Shown here piece by piece: positions 17,631-27,125 of a DNA stretch of 64,000 nt. This DNA is from DAOTXR01 sp034435375 (GTDB lineage: Bacteria; Chloroflexota; Anaerolineae; Aggregatilineales; UBA3940): the NCBI GenBank assembly GCA_034435375.1, contig DAOTXR010000073.1, positions 1 through 64,000 on the forward strand, written 5' to 3'. Made by a program: the position numbers and the translations under genes. How positions within the stretch are numbered: position 1 is the first letter of the stretch; every line of letters starts with the position of its first letter. A model generated the notes under the pieces. It was not told the origin of the DNA. It searched no databases and saw only the letters and a list, made by a program, of their open reading frames with translations.

Positions 17631-18269
17631 GACTTCGTGATCGGGGGCTGAAATTTCTAGAGGCTGCGCCGCCCAGGCGGATGCTGGGAATACCATCACA
17701 GGCAGGTAGTAAGCTGGCTCGGCGCACCCTCTACACAGGATCACACCCTCCCGCACGATCTCACGGCCATTGATGATCTCCTCTCCGCACAACTCGCAGT
17801 TGACGCGCACGCCGGGGCGGCTGATGATTTCGGCCAGAGAGACGCTCAGAGCAACCGGCTGGGCAACCAGCAGTTCCGCATCTGGCATGATCTGGTAGGC
17901 TTCAAGCTGCGCATGCCAGCGGCTGCGGGCTTCGGGCGCATGATTGGACGCCGCCTGCCGCACATTCGGGTGCGGGGCGATGCGCACAGCGTCGCCCGAC
18001 CTGGTATCGACAAAGGTCGCGGCGACCTTTCCGTAGTCAACGACGCGCAGCGTGCGATGTCCGACTGTACAGCCAGTCGCCGCAGCGATGCCATCAGCAA
18101 AGCAGCCGTCCACTTCGATGAACGTCAGCAGGCGCTTGTCAGTTTGCGGTAAATCAAGCCCCAACAGGCTGCCAGCCAACCTACCCATCCGTACACCGAG
18201 CACCTGACGTGGGCACAGGTGATCGTGCTGAGCGGCGGAAAGCTCAAGCAGTTCAGAAAGAGTCGGCAT
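17619..18269 (-). CDS. Second FmdE-family protein
   Basis: About 216 residues. FmdE core with QHDHLCPRQVLGVRMG, FIEVDGCFADGIAAATGCTVGHRTL and a zinc finger (CELCGEEIINGRE...CRGC) near the C-terminus. The ATG at 18269 is preferred because GGAG lies about seven bases upstream; a second ATG at 18275 is too close to it. Last gene of the molybdoenzyme operon, downstream of the cytochrome. The link to a molybdoenzyme supports a cofactor-related role. It is a diverged relative of the + strand copy at 16375, not a recent duplicate. Confidence 0.86.
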   Translation of the reverse strand: MPTLSELLELSAAQHDHLCPRQVLGVRMGRLAGSLLGLDLPQTDKRLLTFIEVDGCFADGIAAATGCTVGHRTLRVVDYGKVAATFVDTRSGDAVRIAPHPNVRQAASNHAPEARSRWHAQLEAYQIMPDAELLVAQPVALSVSLAEIISRPGVRVNCELCGEEIINGREIVREGVILCRGCAEPAYYLPVMVFPASAWAAQPLEISAPDHEVGSR

Positions 18270-18331
18270 CGTCATACTCCAATCCAAAGGCCATTTGCCA
18301 GGAGATCGCCTCGCCAAGCTCGTTCAGGCCG

Positions 18332-18715
18332 CTAGGGCCGATCCAATGCTGCCAGATAGGCGACCATCGCCTCGATCTCACTGTCCGACAGATGGAAGTT
18401 GGGCATGGCCGTCGAGCGGTTGAGCGCACGCGGATTGCGCAGCCAGAGCCGCAGGCCTGCGCCATCAAGCCGCGCCGTCACGCCAGACAAGTCAGGGGCA
18501 GTCAACGCCCCCTGCCCACCTATCCGGTGACAATCACGGCAGCCGTACTCGGCAACGAGCATTTCCCCAGCGGCGACTGGGTCGCCGAGATCAACCGGTT
18601 TGGTCAGATTCAGCCACCAGCGGGGTGGGGCGGCGATCAGCCACAGAGCTATTGCCACAAGGACTATCGCCGCCCCGAACAGCCAACGCTTTGGCAACCG
18701 CGCAGAGGCGCTCAT
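18332..18715 (-). CDS. Membrane-anchored monohaem cytochrome c
   Basis: A 127-residue protein with one N-terminal hydrophobic anchor (LFGAAIVLVAIALWLIAA) and a single haem site C-R-D-C-H. A downstream Met in TAMPNFHLSD is the likely axial ligand, as in class I cytochromes. It starts two bases after the molybdoenzyme stop. Probably passes electrons to or from the catalytic subunit outside the membrane. Confidence 0.88.
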   Translation of the reverse strand: MSASARLPKRWLFGAAIVLVAIALWLIAAPPRWWLNLTKPVDLGDPVAAGEMLVAEYGCRDCHRIGGQGALTAPDLSGVTARLDGAGLRLWLRNPRALNRSTAMPNFHLSDSEIEAMVAYLAALDRP

Positions 18716-18717
18716 CG

Positions 18718-21700
18718 TTAAGCTTTGACTACTTTCACCATCGTGTCATAGAAGACCGCGCTGCCGCCCACCGGATCCATCAGAGTGGTGTTCCTCAAAT
18801 ATGGGTCCACTCGCATGGCGGCATTGGCGTGCAGGCCCCGGATGCGGCGCGAGTCGCCGGGGATGCGCACGCCGTCAATCGTCACGTCCACACCGCCATA
18901 CGACCAGTGGCCAAAGCCCAGGCTGAAGCCAATCACGCCGGGGCGGATGCCCTGAGTTGTCTTGACCTTGCCAACAATCGGCACCCTCCTGCCGTTGCCC
19001 AGGTCCCATACCCCATCCGGGTTGCTGGCAGAAAGGATGCGCACCTGGTCGCCATCCCGGAGGCCGCGCGCGGCGGCATCGTCGGCGTGCATGAGCACGA
19101 AGTTCTCCGGCAGCACTGCCAGCAGCCAGTAGTTGGATGAGGTGCGGCTCTTGGTCTGGACGATTTCCCGGTAGGTGATCATCCGCAGGTCATAGCCCTC
19201 GGCCTCGTCGTCGAGCAGCGCCCCGGTCACATCAAACGGGCCGGGGAAGTAGCGGGCGTAACCGGTCAGGTGTTCGCCCGTCATGGCGCTCTTGGTGTCG
19301 TAGGTCTTCTCCTGGTAGATGTTCAGCATCGTGCCGAAGGGGTGCGCCGCCTGCGTGAGGTCCAGGCCAAACACCTCGCCACCCGCCTCCGGGAACACGC
19401 CGGGTTTGTAGCCCCTCTCAAAGGCTTCGAAGCGCCCACCCCGGTTGAGCACATAGACGACCTTCGGCCACAGGTCCCCGGCGATGGCTGCCCAGCGCTC
19501 CGGATCGAAGACGCTGGTGGGGAGATGCCTCCGCGCCTCCAGGAAGATGCGCATTTCCTCTTCGTCGGCGTCCGGCACCGAGTCGGAGCCGTCTTCCTTC
19601 TCCCCAAACGCCAGGTTAGCCACCATCCTGAGGTACAGATCGTCCTGGTGCGACAGATCGCCGTAGTCGCCGAACCCGCCAGGGCCAAAACCTGGCAGCT
19701 CCAGCTTCTCGGCCAGGCCCAGCAGCGTGGCTTCCAGCGCCAGCGGCATCGGTTGGCCGAAGACGGTTACCTCTGGAACGAGCGGCGCGATGGCCGGGTT
19801 GCGGACGGGCTGCACCTTGAACGGGTTGTTGGGATGGCTGCCGCCAAACTCCCACCGCTCCAGATAGGTCGCATCCGGGAAGATGTAGTCGGCGTACATG
19901 CTGGTCTCGCCGATGAAAGCATCGATGGCGACGAACAAGGGCAGTTTTTGCGGGTCGGACAGGATGGCAATGTTGGTGTGCCCGGCAGGCAGCGAGTACA
20001 CCGGCGAACCCATGTAGAAGATCAGCGCCTTCACGGGATAAGGATACGCATCGCCGATGGACGGGACGATCTCCTGGTAAACATCGCTCGAAAGCGGCCA
20101 CCAGTTGCGCCTGGCCGGATAGCCATCGCGCAGGAAAAGGGTGTGCTTGTCGTACTTCTGGTCGTGGCGGATGATGCTGGTTCCAAAGGGAGCCATCGCG
20201 CCATTGCTTGTCTTGAGGACGAAGGGCTGGCCCGCCGCGCTGCCGTCGGCTTTGTAGGTGCTGGCCTTGATCAGCCCGCCGGCGTGGTCGTAGTTGCCGA
20301 TCAGCGCGTTGAGTGTGTACCACGCCAACACATTGTAGAAACCGTTGGTATGCTGTGAGACTCCACGGTGGATGTCGGCTACTGCTTTCTTGCCGTGATT
20401 GGTGAACTCGAAGGCGACCTCTTCCAGGTCGCGGGTGCGCAGGCCGCAGATGTCCGCCCACTCTTCCAGGGTATGCTCGCGGGCCGAGTCAGCGATGATC
20501 TGGAGACTTGACTTGAGCGTGAAATCGCCCAACTGGACGCCATCGACAAACAGGTCGCCGAACACCACGTTCTCGGTGTCGTAAGGGTCAATAGCCACCG
20601 GCTCGCCGTTGACCAGCGCCACGAAGTAGTCAAACTCGAAGGTCTTGTTTGGGTCGGTAGAGAGCGGGCGCTCCTCCTTCTCGCGCAGGCCGATCTCGCT
20701 GGCGCGCAGGTATCTGCCCGGCAGGCCGTGCTCGTCCAGCTTCACCAGCCAGGTGGCCGGCGTCCAGGTCGGCTCGCCGATGGCCGTGGCAGCAGCTTTG
20801 TTAGCCGCCGAGAGGTAGCGCGCATCAAACCGCTCGTTGTCAATCACCCAGCGGATCAGGCCCAACGCCAGCGCGGCCTCCGTGCCAGGCTGGATGGGCA
20901 GCCACTTCCAGGCTTTGGCCGCTGTTTTGGAGAGGCGGGGGTCTACCACCACTATCTTCAGGCCGCGTTCGACCTGATTGTTGGTGATACCTGGCACGCG
21001 CAGCGGCGGCCCGTAGTTGCCCTCGAAGGGCGACGCGCCGACGAAGATCACGAATTCGCTGTTGCGCAGGTCGCCCTGCCAGTAGAATTTCTGGCCGCCC
21101 GTCCACTTGCCGTCAATGAACCGTTCGGACATCGCCTTACCGGTGAAGTACAGGCTGCCCTGGCACACGGTGGTGTGTCCATGCGCGTTCACCGAGCCAA
21201 ACGACAGGCCGATCCAGCGCTTGATGAAATCGCCGCGTGCGTCTTTCAGGCGTCCCCAGGCAAAGACTACCTGGTTGTTCCGCGGTCCCAGATCGGGATG
21301 ATCGGGGTCGATCAGCAGGTCAAGGTAAGCGGCAAACTCCACCTTGAACTCCTCGATCAACGCCTGCTTGGCATCGGCGTCAGGCTCATCCTGAATTCGC
21401 TTGGCAAAGGCGGCCATTGCTCTGGCTACGTCTGGGTCGGTCAGGGCATAAGATTCGCGCAGACCGGGCACAGGCCCCTCGCCGAACAGGTCGCCGCCCT
21501 CGACGATCTCTTCAATCGCCTGGTCAAAGGGGATGGTAATCCACTGGCCGCCGCCGCGCGGCGTGCCGGGCTTGCGCTTGAGCACACTGACAATGCGATA
21601 GGGGTCGTAGACGGTCTGCAAACCGGATTGCCCCTTGGGGCACAACGCGCCCTCAATCGTCGCGGCCTCGGCGATGGGTGTATCGTAGGCGATATGCGGT

Positions 21701-21996
21701 TGCATATTCCAGGGGCTGTAGGGGTTGCCGTCGATCTTGACCGCTACGCCATCCTGCAGCTTGACCTTGATCGGGCAACCAGTGTTACATTGGAGGCAGA
21801 CGGTATAAATCTGGTTCTCCGGCAGCGCCTGGGCGTAAGCCGCATCATCAGCGCCGCTTGCGGCCCACACCTGCTGCACATGCGGCAGCGAGCCGAGGAA
21901 CGCCGCAGCGCCGCTTGCAACCGCCGAGACTTTTATGAAATCGCGCCGTGACAGGCCGCAGGTTTCGGGTTGTTGCATCTGTTTGTGGTTGCTCAT
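18718..21996 (-). CDS. Tat-exported molybdopterin oxidoreductase, catalytic subunit
   Basis: A 1092-residue CISM-family catalytic subunit. A twin-arginine signal SRRDFIK lies at 16-22 followed by a hydrophobic stretch. The 4Fe-4S site is Cys67, 70, 74 and 119 (CLQCNTGC, then CPKG). GHTTVCQGSLYF holds the likely molybdenum Cys ligand. C-terminal half has the molybdopterin-dinucleotide-binding domain. Size and operon partners (four-cluster Fe-S subunit plus NrfD) suggest a tetrathionate/arsenate/selenate/polysulfide reductase-type enzyme. I cannot pick the substrate; the PhnD-like sensor system nearby is seen with TtrA, ArrA, ArxA and Aio enzymes. Confidence 0.9.
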   Translation of the reverse strand: MSNHKQMQQPETCGLSRRDFIKVSAVASGAAAFLGSLPHVQQVWAASGADDAAYAQALPENQIYTVCLQCNTGCPIKVKLQDGVAVKIDGNPYSPWNMQPHIAYDTPIAEAATIEGALCPKGQSGLQTVYDPYRIVSVLKRKPGTPRGGGQWITIPFDQAIEEIVEGGDLFGEGPVPGLRESYALTDPDVARAMAAFAKRIQDEPDADAKQALIEEFKVEFAAYLDLLIDPDHPDLGPRNNQVVFAWGRLKDARGDFIKRWIGLSFGSVNAHGHTTVCQGSLYFTGKAMSERFIDGKWTGGQKFYWQGDLRNSEFVIFVGASPFEGNYGPPLRVPGITNNQVERGLKIVVVDPRLSKTAAKAWKWLPIQPGTEAALALGLIRWVIDNERFDARYLSAANKAAATAIGEPTWTPATWLVKLDEHGLPGRYLRASEIGLREKEERPLSTDPNKTFEFDYFVALVNGEPVAIDPYDTENVVFGDLFVDGVQLGDFTLKSSLQIIADSAREHTLEEWADICGLRTRDLEEVAFEFTNHGKKAVADIHRGVSQHTNGFYNVLAWYTLNALIGNYDHAGGLIKASTYKADGSAAGQPFVLKTSNGAMAPFGTSIIRHDQKYDKHTLFLRDGYPARRNWWPLSSDVYQEIVPSIGDAYPYPVKALIFYMGSPVYSLPAGHTNIAILSDPQKLPLFVAIDAFIGETSMYADYIFPDATYLERWEFGGSHPNNPFKVQPVRNPAIAPLVPEVTVFGQPMPLALEATLLGLAEKLELPGFGPGGFGDYGDLSHQDDLYLRMVANLAFGEKEDGSDSVPDADEEEMRIFLEARRHLPTSVFDPERWAAIAGDLWPKVVYVLNRGGRFEAFERGYKPGVFPEAGGEVFGLDLTQAAHPFGTMLNIYQEKTYDTKSAMTGEHLTGYARYFPGPFDVTGALLDDEAEGYDLRMITYREIVQTKSRTSSNYWLLAVLPENFVLMHADDAAARGLRDGDQVRILSASNPDGVWDLGNGRRVPIVGKVKTTQGIRPGVIGFSLGFGHWSYGGVDVTIDGVRIPGDSRRIRGLHANAAMRVDPYLRNTTLMDPVGGSAVFYDTMVKVVKA

Positions 21997-21997
21997 C

Positions 21998-23131
21998 TTA
22001 CGCCTCCGCCGCCGGTTTAGAGAACAGGTGCAGACGGTCGCTGCCGATCAGGAAAGCAAGCGTCGCCAACCCCACTGTGCCAATCGTGACCGCCCATTCC
22101 ATCAGGCTGGGGAAGTAGGCGAATTGGAGATGCTTGTCGCTGAAGGCAGTGACCAGCTCTTCCAGCTCCGGGATCGTCAGAGCGGGGAAGACAATGTTGG
22201 CGCGGGCGACGGCAAACCCCACCAGCACCAGGATGCCCATCCAGCCGGCCCAGCCGTTATGCTTAGCCAGCCTGGGCTGCACCAGCACGATGATCGGCAC
22301 GAGCGAGCCAAGCACAAGCTGGATGATCCAGAAGGCCCACCAGTACTGACCGAACAGCACCTCCTTCACCGCCGCCACATTGAGCGGCACGTTCCCGTAG
22401 ATGCTCTGCGAGAAGTCGGCCCACAGGAAATAAATCTTGACAACCTGGAGGGCGACGGTGATGATCGCCAGCACCCAGAGTTGCTGTGGGCGGTTTGGAT
22501 CGTCCGCCGGGCCGAACAAGCCAAGCGCAGCCAGCAGCATCGCCGCGCCGGAGGCCAGCGAGAAGATCGGGAACTGCACCGGGAACAGGCCCACATGCCA
22601 GAACGGGCGGGCCGCCTGCACGCCCAGCAAGGCGCCAACCGCGCCGGAGACAAACAGCGCCAATACCAGCCCGACGGCCATCAAGGGCTTCATCCACCGG
22701 CTGGCCGGCTGGCGAATCGCCAGGGTCAGTGCGACCAGCATCAACAGCCCGAACAAGGTATAGCCCCACACCATCTGGAACATCACCGAGCCAGGAGCGC
22801 CCTGGACGTAAACCTTCCAGATGCGCTCCATGTGGCCGAGGTCGAACCAGATGGAGAGCAGCCCCGCCGCCAGGCTGACCAGCGCGCCCCACAGTGCGAC
22901 CTTGCCAGTCCCCCTGAACAACGGGATATTGAACAGGTAGTCGAGCGTGGCAAGCATAAAGCCGCCCGCCGCAACACCAGCGAAGAACAGATACATTGCC
23001 ACCCACAGGCCCCACACCACATAGGAGCCATAGTTGGCATTTTCGTGCCCTGCAAACAGGCGGTCGTAGGTGCCCCACAGGCCGATCAGGAGCGCCAGCC
23101 CGCCGAGAACATAGAGAGCTTTCTTCAGCAT
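21998..23131 (-). CDS. NrfD/PsrC-type membrane quinol subunit
   Basis: A 377-residue membrane protein with about nine to ten hydrophobic segments, including YGSYVVWGLWVAMYLFFAG and the VAAGGFMLATLDY loop typical of NrfD/PsrC. It anchors the Fe-S and catalytic subunits and exchanges electrons with the quinone pool. It begins ten bases after the Fe-S gene and ends one base before the catalytic gene. Confidence 0.9.
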   Translation of the reverse strand: MLKKALYVLGGLALLIGLWGTYDRLFAGHENANYGSYVVWGLWVAMYLFFAGVAAGGFMLATLDYLFNIPLFRGTGKVALWGALVSLAAGLLSIWFDLGHMERIWKVYVQGAPGSVMFQMVWGYTLFGLLMLVALTLAIRQPASRWMKPLMAVGLVLALFVSGAVGALLGVQAARPFWHVGLFPVQFPIFSLASGAAMLLAALGLFGPADDPNRPQQLWVLAIITVALQVVKIYFLWADFSQSIYGNVPLNVAAVKEVLFGQYWWAFWIIQLVLGSLVPIIVLVQPRLAKHNGWAGWMGILVLVGFAVARANIVFPALTIPELEELVTAFSDKHLQFAYFPSLMEWAVTIGTVGLATLAFLIGSDRLHLFSKPAAEA

Positions 23132-23141
23132 TGCCAGCCTC

Positions 23142-23894
23142 CTAAGTCAGATAGTAGACGCGCGGCTCGGTGCCTAGCTCTTCTTTGAGCCGCATCACAT
23201 TCGGGCTGCTGATCAGATCGGCAACCAGGCTGTCGGGGTCATTGGCGTCGCCGAAATAGGTGGCACGCCCGACGCAAGTGGTGGTGCAGGCAGGCAGCAT
23301 CCCTTCCGCCAGGCGATGCAGGCAGAAATGGCACTTGCGCACATTGCCAATCGGCGAAGCGAAGCGCCGGGTACGGGCGCGGCTTTTGCCATACTCGAAG
23401 TTGGCCGCCCGCTCGTAGTCGTCGGCGGTTTGCTGCCCTACGATCAACCCGTCGGCGACCGGCGTGTCCTGGGTGTACGTCTCGCCAAAGTCGAAAGTGC
23501 GCGACGCATACGGGCAGGCCGTGACGCAGTAGCGGCAGCCGATGCACTGGTCGTAATTGATCACCACCACGCCGTTCTCGTCCTTGTAGGTGGCATTGAC
23601 AGGGCAGACTGGCACACAGGGGGGGTTATCGCACTGCATACACGGCTTGGGCAAAAAGCGCCGAGTGACGTTGGGATAGACGCCGATCTCCTCTTCCAGC
23701 ACTGGACGGTAGACTACGCCTGGCGGCAGCTTGTTTTCGGCGACGCAGGCGATGGTGCAGGCGTGGCAGCCGATGCACTTGCGCAGGTCGATCACCATGA
23801 CCCAGCGCCGTTCCTCCGGGCGCTTTTCGAGGGCCCGCCGCAGGTCCTCGTGCATACGTATGAGGACATCCTGTCCTTCAAGGACTCCTAGCAC
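23142..23894 (-). CDS. Four-cluster ferredoxin subunit of the molybdoenzyme
   Basis: About 250 residues. Four cysteine groups: CIGCHACTIAC, CMQCDNPPCVPVC, CIGCRYCVTAC and CHFCLHR...CTTTC, matching DmsB/PsrB/TtrB-type electron-transfer subunits. I chose a GTG start at 23894 because GAGGAGG lies a few bases upstream; the frame is open a little further. First gene of the respiratory operon. No Tat signal is visible, so export would ride with the catalytic subunit. Confidence 0.9.
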   Translation of the reverse strand: MLGVLEGQDVLIRMHEDLRRALEKRPEERRWVMVIDLRKCIGCHACTIACVAENKLPPGVVYRPVLEEEIGVYPNVTRRFLPKPCMQCDNPPCVPVCPVNATYKDENGVVVINYDQCIGCRYCVTACPYASRTFDFGETYTQDTPVADGLIVGQQTADDYERAANFEYGKSRARTRRFASPIGNVRKCHFCLHRLAEGMLPACTTTCVGRATYFGDANDPDSLVADLISSPNVMRLKEELGTEPRVYYLT

Positions 23895-24022
23895 GGCTTT
23901 CACCTCCTCGAAATCAAGATAGAACGCGAAATGCAAAGTAGGTCAGCACATGTCTGACTCATAGAGTAAGCGCAAGCGGCTCTCGCTGGGAGCAGGGAAA
24001 CCTTGAGACACAGAATGAGGAT

Positions 24023-24041
24023 TGTCGGGGAATCCCCGACA
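24023..24041 (-). terminator. Hairpin after the two-component operon
   Basis: TGTCGGGG-AAT-CCCCGACA stem-loop 16 bases past the response-regulator stop on the minus strand. No T-run follows. It separates the sensor operon from the respiratory operon promoter region at 23895-24022. Confidence 0.45.
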
Positions 24042-24056
24042 GGGCTTGGGGCGCAA

Positions 24057-24719
24057 TCAGTCGCCCAGCAAACCGCGCAGCAGGGCATACTTGACCAGAG
24101 CTGCCCGGCTGCGCAGCCCCAGCTTCTCCATGCCCCGTGAGCGGTACGTCTCAACAGTCTTGACGCTGAGCGCCAACTGCTTGGCGATCTCGGCGCTGGT
24201 GTGTCCAAGCGCGACTAGGCGCAGCACTTCGCGCTCTCGCTCGCTGAGGCTTTCCCAGTCATCGGCAGCGCCGGCCTCGTCCAGCGACTCGGCAGCCGGG
24301 ATCATGCCATCCAGCAGGCTGCGAGTCATGGCAGGGTGGATGTAGACCTCCCCATGCGCCACAGCGCGAATGGCGGAGATCAGCTCAATGTCGGCAGCCT
24401 TCTTGAGGATGTAGCCTGCCGCCCCGGCCTTTAAAGCCTGGCGGAGATATAACTCGTCCTCATGCATGGTCAGCACCAAGATGCGGCTTTCCGGCGCTGT
24501 CTTACGCAGCAGCGGCAGCGCGTCCAACCCGCCCAGGCCCGGCATGGTCAGGTCGAGCAAGATCACATCGGGCTTCAGGTCGGCGGCCAGCTTGAGGGTC
24601 TCCAATCCATCGGTGGCTTCGCCGCTCACCAGGATGTCCACCTGGCGGTCGAGCAGCATTTTCAGCCCGGCCCGCAACATGGCATGATCATCGGCGATCA
24701 GCACACGAATCTCAACCAT
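24057..24719 (-). CDS. NarL/FixJ-type response regulator
   Basis: About 220 residues. Receiver domain VEIRVLIADDHAMLRAGL with phospho-Asp in VILLDLTMPG and Lys in GYILKKA; C-terminal LuxR-type HTH, LSEREREVLRLVALGHTSAE. Start overlaps the end of the kinase gene by eight bases; an in-frame ATG at 24728 is an alternative. It lies just upstream of the respiratory operon on the same strand, so it is the obvious candidate regulator of that operon. Confidence 0.92.
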   Translation of the reverse strand: MVEIRVLIADDHAMLRAGLKMLLDRQVDILVSGEATDGLETLKLAADLKPDVILLDLTMPGLGGLDALPLLRKTAPESRILVLTMHEDELYLRQALKAGAAGYILKKAADIELISAIRAVAHGEVYIHPAMTRSLLDGMIPAAESLDEAGAADDWESLSEREREVLRLVALGHTSAEIAKQLALSVKTVETYRSRGMEKLGLRSRAALVKYALLRGLLGD

Positions 24720-26190
24720 GCCTACCATCCCTTGTGTCTGAGCCTGCCTTTTCCAAGACGGGCAGCGGCACTTCAACAAAGATGCTGGTGCCCCCTCCTG
24801 GGGTTGACTCAATGGTGAGCGCACCACCGAGCAGTTCTGCTCGTTCCTGCATCCCGTACAGGCCAAGATGACGGGCCTCGCTCTGAACCGTCTGGGGGTT
24901 GAAGCCGCAGCCATCGTCTTCGACAATCACCCGAATGTTATCTGATGACTGCTCCAGCAGAACGCTCACCGTGCTGGCGTGGGCGTGGCGGGCGATGTTG
25001 GTCAGGCTCTCCTGCACGATACGATACAGCGCCGTTTCAACCGGGGCCGGCAGCCGCTCCGCTGTCAGGCCATGCATCGCAACGTCCACATTCAGCCTGT
25101 GGCGTTGCCGGTACTCGGCGATGTACCGCTCAAGCGCTGCGACCAATCCTAGATCGTCGAGCACACTGGGGCGCAGTTCCAGCGCCAGGTTGCGCACCCC
25201 TTCCAGCGTCCCGGCAGCCATGTCGCGCAGCTCCTCGGCTTGTCTCTGGATGGCCAGGGAAGGGCACTCTTCCATAAGCGTTCGCAGGCCCACCATCAGC
25301 GTGGTGATGGCCTGGCCGGTCTCGTCGTGCAGCTCGCGGGCGATGCGCCGACGCTCGTCTTCCTGCGCCGCCAACACCTGTTCGAGCAGCTGCGCCCGCA
25401 GGCGGTTGCGCTCGGCCCGCGTCTGTTCGGCCTGGGCAAGCTGTTCGGTCATGGCATTGAACGCCTCCGCCAGCTCGCCGATCTCGTCGTCGGCCCATCT
25501 CTCCACCCGCTGCGAGAGGTCGCCCTGCCCAACCGCGCGGGTGGCGTCTACCAGCGCCCTGATCGGGCGCGTCAGAATCCAGGTCAGAGCGCTAGCAGCG
25601 ACAATGCCGACCGCCGCCACTAGGGCCGTCGTCAGTAGAAGTTGAGCGGTCACGGCGGTCACGGCACGCCATAAACTATCCTCAGACAGGCCGACGCGGG
25701 CCGTTCCGGCTCGGCCCTCGAAGATAGGCACAGCAGTATCCCAGATGCGGCCTTCGGTCGTTGTCAGCGCCACTGTGTTGTGGTGAGTGCAGTCGACAGC
25801 GCAGCCGTTGGCTTCCCGCAGGCCGGCAGGGAAACCTTCGCCAAAGGTGTGGGCGATAACTCGCCCATCTCTGTCAACGATGAAAGCGTAGCGCACGTCG
25901 CTGTGGTTAGCCAGGGTGTCGTGCAGCAGGCGATGCAACCCATAGACATCGTTGATCAGGATCAGGTCAGTCGCGCGCGCGGAGAGGTCGTGGGCAATCG
26001 ACAGGCTTTGCTCTTCCAGACGGTCTCTGAGCGTGCGCTCCAGCAGCACTCTGACCTGAAAGGTCACACCCAGACCGAGCAAAAGCATCAACGAGAGCAC
26101 GATCCCCAGTATCTTAGTGCGGACGCTAACCGCCCCGGCAATCGCCCAGAAGCGGTTGACGAGTGCGCGGAGACGCGGTCGGAGGGTCAT
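24712..26190 (-). CDS. NarX-type sensor histidine kinase
   Basis: A 492-residue membrane kinase: N-terminal transmembrane segment, extracytoplasmic sensor domain of about 140 residues with two Cys (ANGCAVDC), a second membrane segment, HAMP region (RPIRALVDATRAVGQGD), HisKA_3 domain with RRIARELHDETGQ containing the phospho-His, and a GHKL ATPase domain with EDDGCGFNP and GLYGMQERAE. It shares a four-base overlap with the upstream PhnD-like gene, as in binding-protein-assisted sensor systems. Confidence 0.92.
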   Translation of the reverse strand: MTLRPRLRALVNRFWAIAGAVSVRTKILGIVLSLMLLLGLGVTFQVRVLLERTLRDRLEEQSLSIAHDLSARATDLILINDVYGLHRLLHDTLANHSDVRYAFIVDRDGRVIAHTFGEGFPAGLREANGCAVDCTHHNTVALTTTEGRIWDTAVPIFEGRAGTARVGLSEDSLWRAVTAVTAQLLLTTALVAAVGIVAASALTWILTRPIRALVDATRAVGQGDLSQRVERWADDEIGELAEAFNAMTEQLAQAEQTRAERNRLRAQLLEQVLAAQEDERRRIARELHDETGQAITTLMVGLRTLMEECPSLAIQRQAEELRDMAAGTLEGVRNLALELRPSVLDDLGLVAALERYIAEYRQRHRLNVDVAMHGLTAERLPAPVETALYRIVQESLTNIARHAHASTVSVLLEQSSDNIRVIVEDDGCGFNPQTVQSEARHLGLYGMQERAELLGGALTIESTPGGGTSIFVEVPLPVLEKAGSDTRDGRHG

Positions 26191-27125
26191 GGCTCAGCGC
26201 CTGCCAGGAATGGAGTCACTCTGGCGGTGAGTTCGCGCACCGAATCATAGGCGCTGTCGTCGATCAGGACGAAGCTGTCATAGCTGAGCTGCGCCAGCGC
26301 CTCGCGCCCCTGGGGGTCCGCGGCCATGGTGAGCAGGATATCTTGAAGCTCCGCACGAAGCTGAGGGCGTGTATCCGGCCTGATCACTACCGGGGGGATG
26401 CCGAAAGCCGGGGAACGGTGAATGACACGCACCCGGTCGGCCAGCGCCGGATCGCGAGCCAGCGCAAACTCCAGCACCAGGCTGTCAACTGAAGCGCCGT
26501 CAGCTACCCCATCGGCTACAGCGAAAATGGCGTCATCGTGGCTATAGGTGTAGAAAGTTCGTGCGAAGAATTCTTCCGGGGTGCTGCCCAGTTCCAGCAC
26601 CAGCGAGGTAGGATACATGCGCCCGCTGGTAGACATCGGGTCAGTAAACGCAAAGACCTTGCCCCGCAAGTCGGCCATGCGCTGCGCCTGGCTGCTGGCG
26701 GGCACGATGAGCACAGAGTAGTATACCGATTCGCCGTTCACCTGGGGGGCGGCCAGCAGCTCCATGCCAAATTCGTCATGCCCGGCGATGTAGGCGCTGG
26801 TACATACGAATGCCACGTCGATTTCGCCAGCGCGGAGCAGCTCATTCACCTCGGCATAGGTTCGTCGCTGGACCAGCTCGACCGGGCGGTTCAGCCTGTC
26901 GCTCAGGTAGTCGAGCAGTGCGTCATAGCTCTCAGCCGTGCCTTCAGGGGAGATCACGGCGGCGACGGCTACGCGCAGCGGAATGACCCCTGTCGGTCGC
27001 GCATCGGGCAGGGGTTGCAGCGCGGCAAGGTCAATGACCGCGCCTCGCGCCTGCGGGGCGCAGCCGGCGACCGCAATCGCCGCCAACAGCACGATCCATG
27101 GAGATGATCTGCACATCATCCTCAT
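26187..27125 (-). CDS. PhnD-like substrate-binding lipoprotein, probable sensor partner
   Basis: About 312 residues from the ATG at 27125. Lipoprotein signal with lipobox LAAIAVAGC. PhnD/TtrS-N type fold: VAAVISPEGTAESYDALLDYLSDRLNRPV, then GEIDVAFVCTSAYIAGHDEFG and FTDPMSTSGRMYPTSLVLE. This family binds oxyanions. Encoded in an operon with a histidine kinase rather than an ABC transporter, as in AioX/ArxX (arsenite) systems, and fused to the kinase in TtrS (tetrathionate). It probably presents the respiratory substrate to the kinase. Confidence 0.87.
   Translation of the reverse strand: MRMMCRSSPWIVLLAAIAVAGCAPQARGAVIDLAALQPLPDARPTGVIPLRVAVAAVISPEGTAESYDALLDYLSDRLNRPVELVQRRTYAEVNELLRAGEIDVAFVCTSAYIAGHDEFGMELLAAPQVNGESVYYSVLIVPASSQAQRMADLRGKVFAFTDPMSTSGRMYPTSLVLELGSTPEEFFARTFYTYSHDDAIFAVADGVADGASVDSLVLEFALARDPALADRVRVIHRSPAFGIPPVVIRPDTRPQLRAELQDILLTMAADPQGREALAQLSYDSFVLIDDSAYDSVRELTARVTPFLAGAEP

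Noticed and set aside
16375..18269. Methanogenesis or formylmethanofuran pathway
   Set aside because: Only FmdE-like proteins are present, none of the catalytic Fmd/Fwd subunits.
20728..23188. Long + strand open frames (20728-21951, 21935-23188) opposite the molybdoenzyme and NrfD genes
   Set aside because: Low-complexity Gln/Arg/His-rich composition typical of antisense frames in GC-rich DNA; the minus strand encodes clear conserved enzymes.
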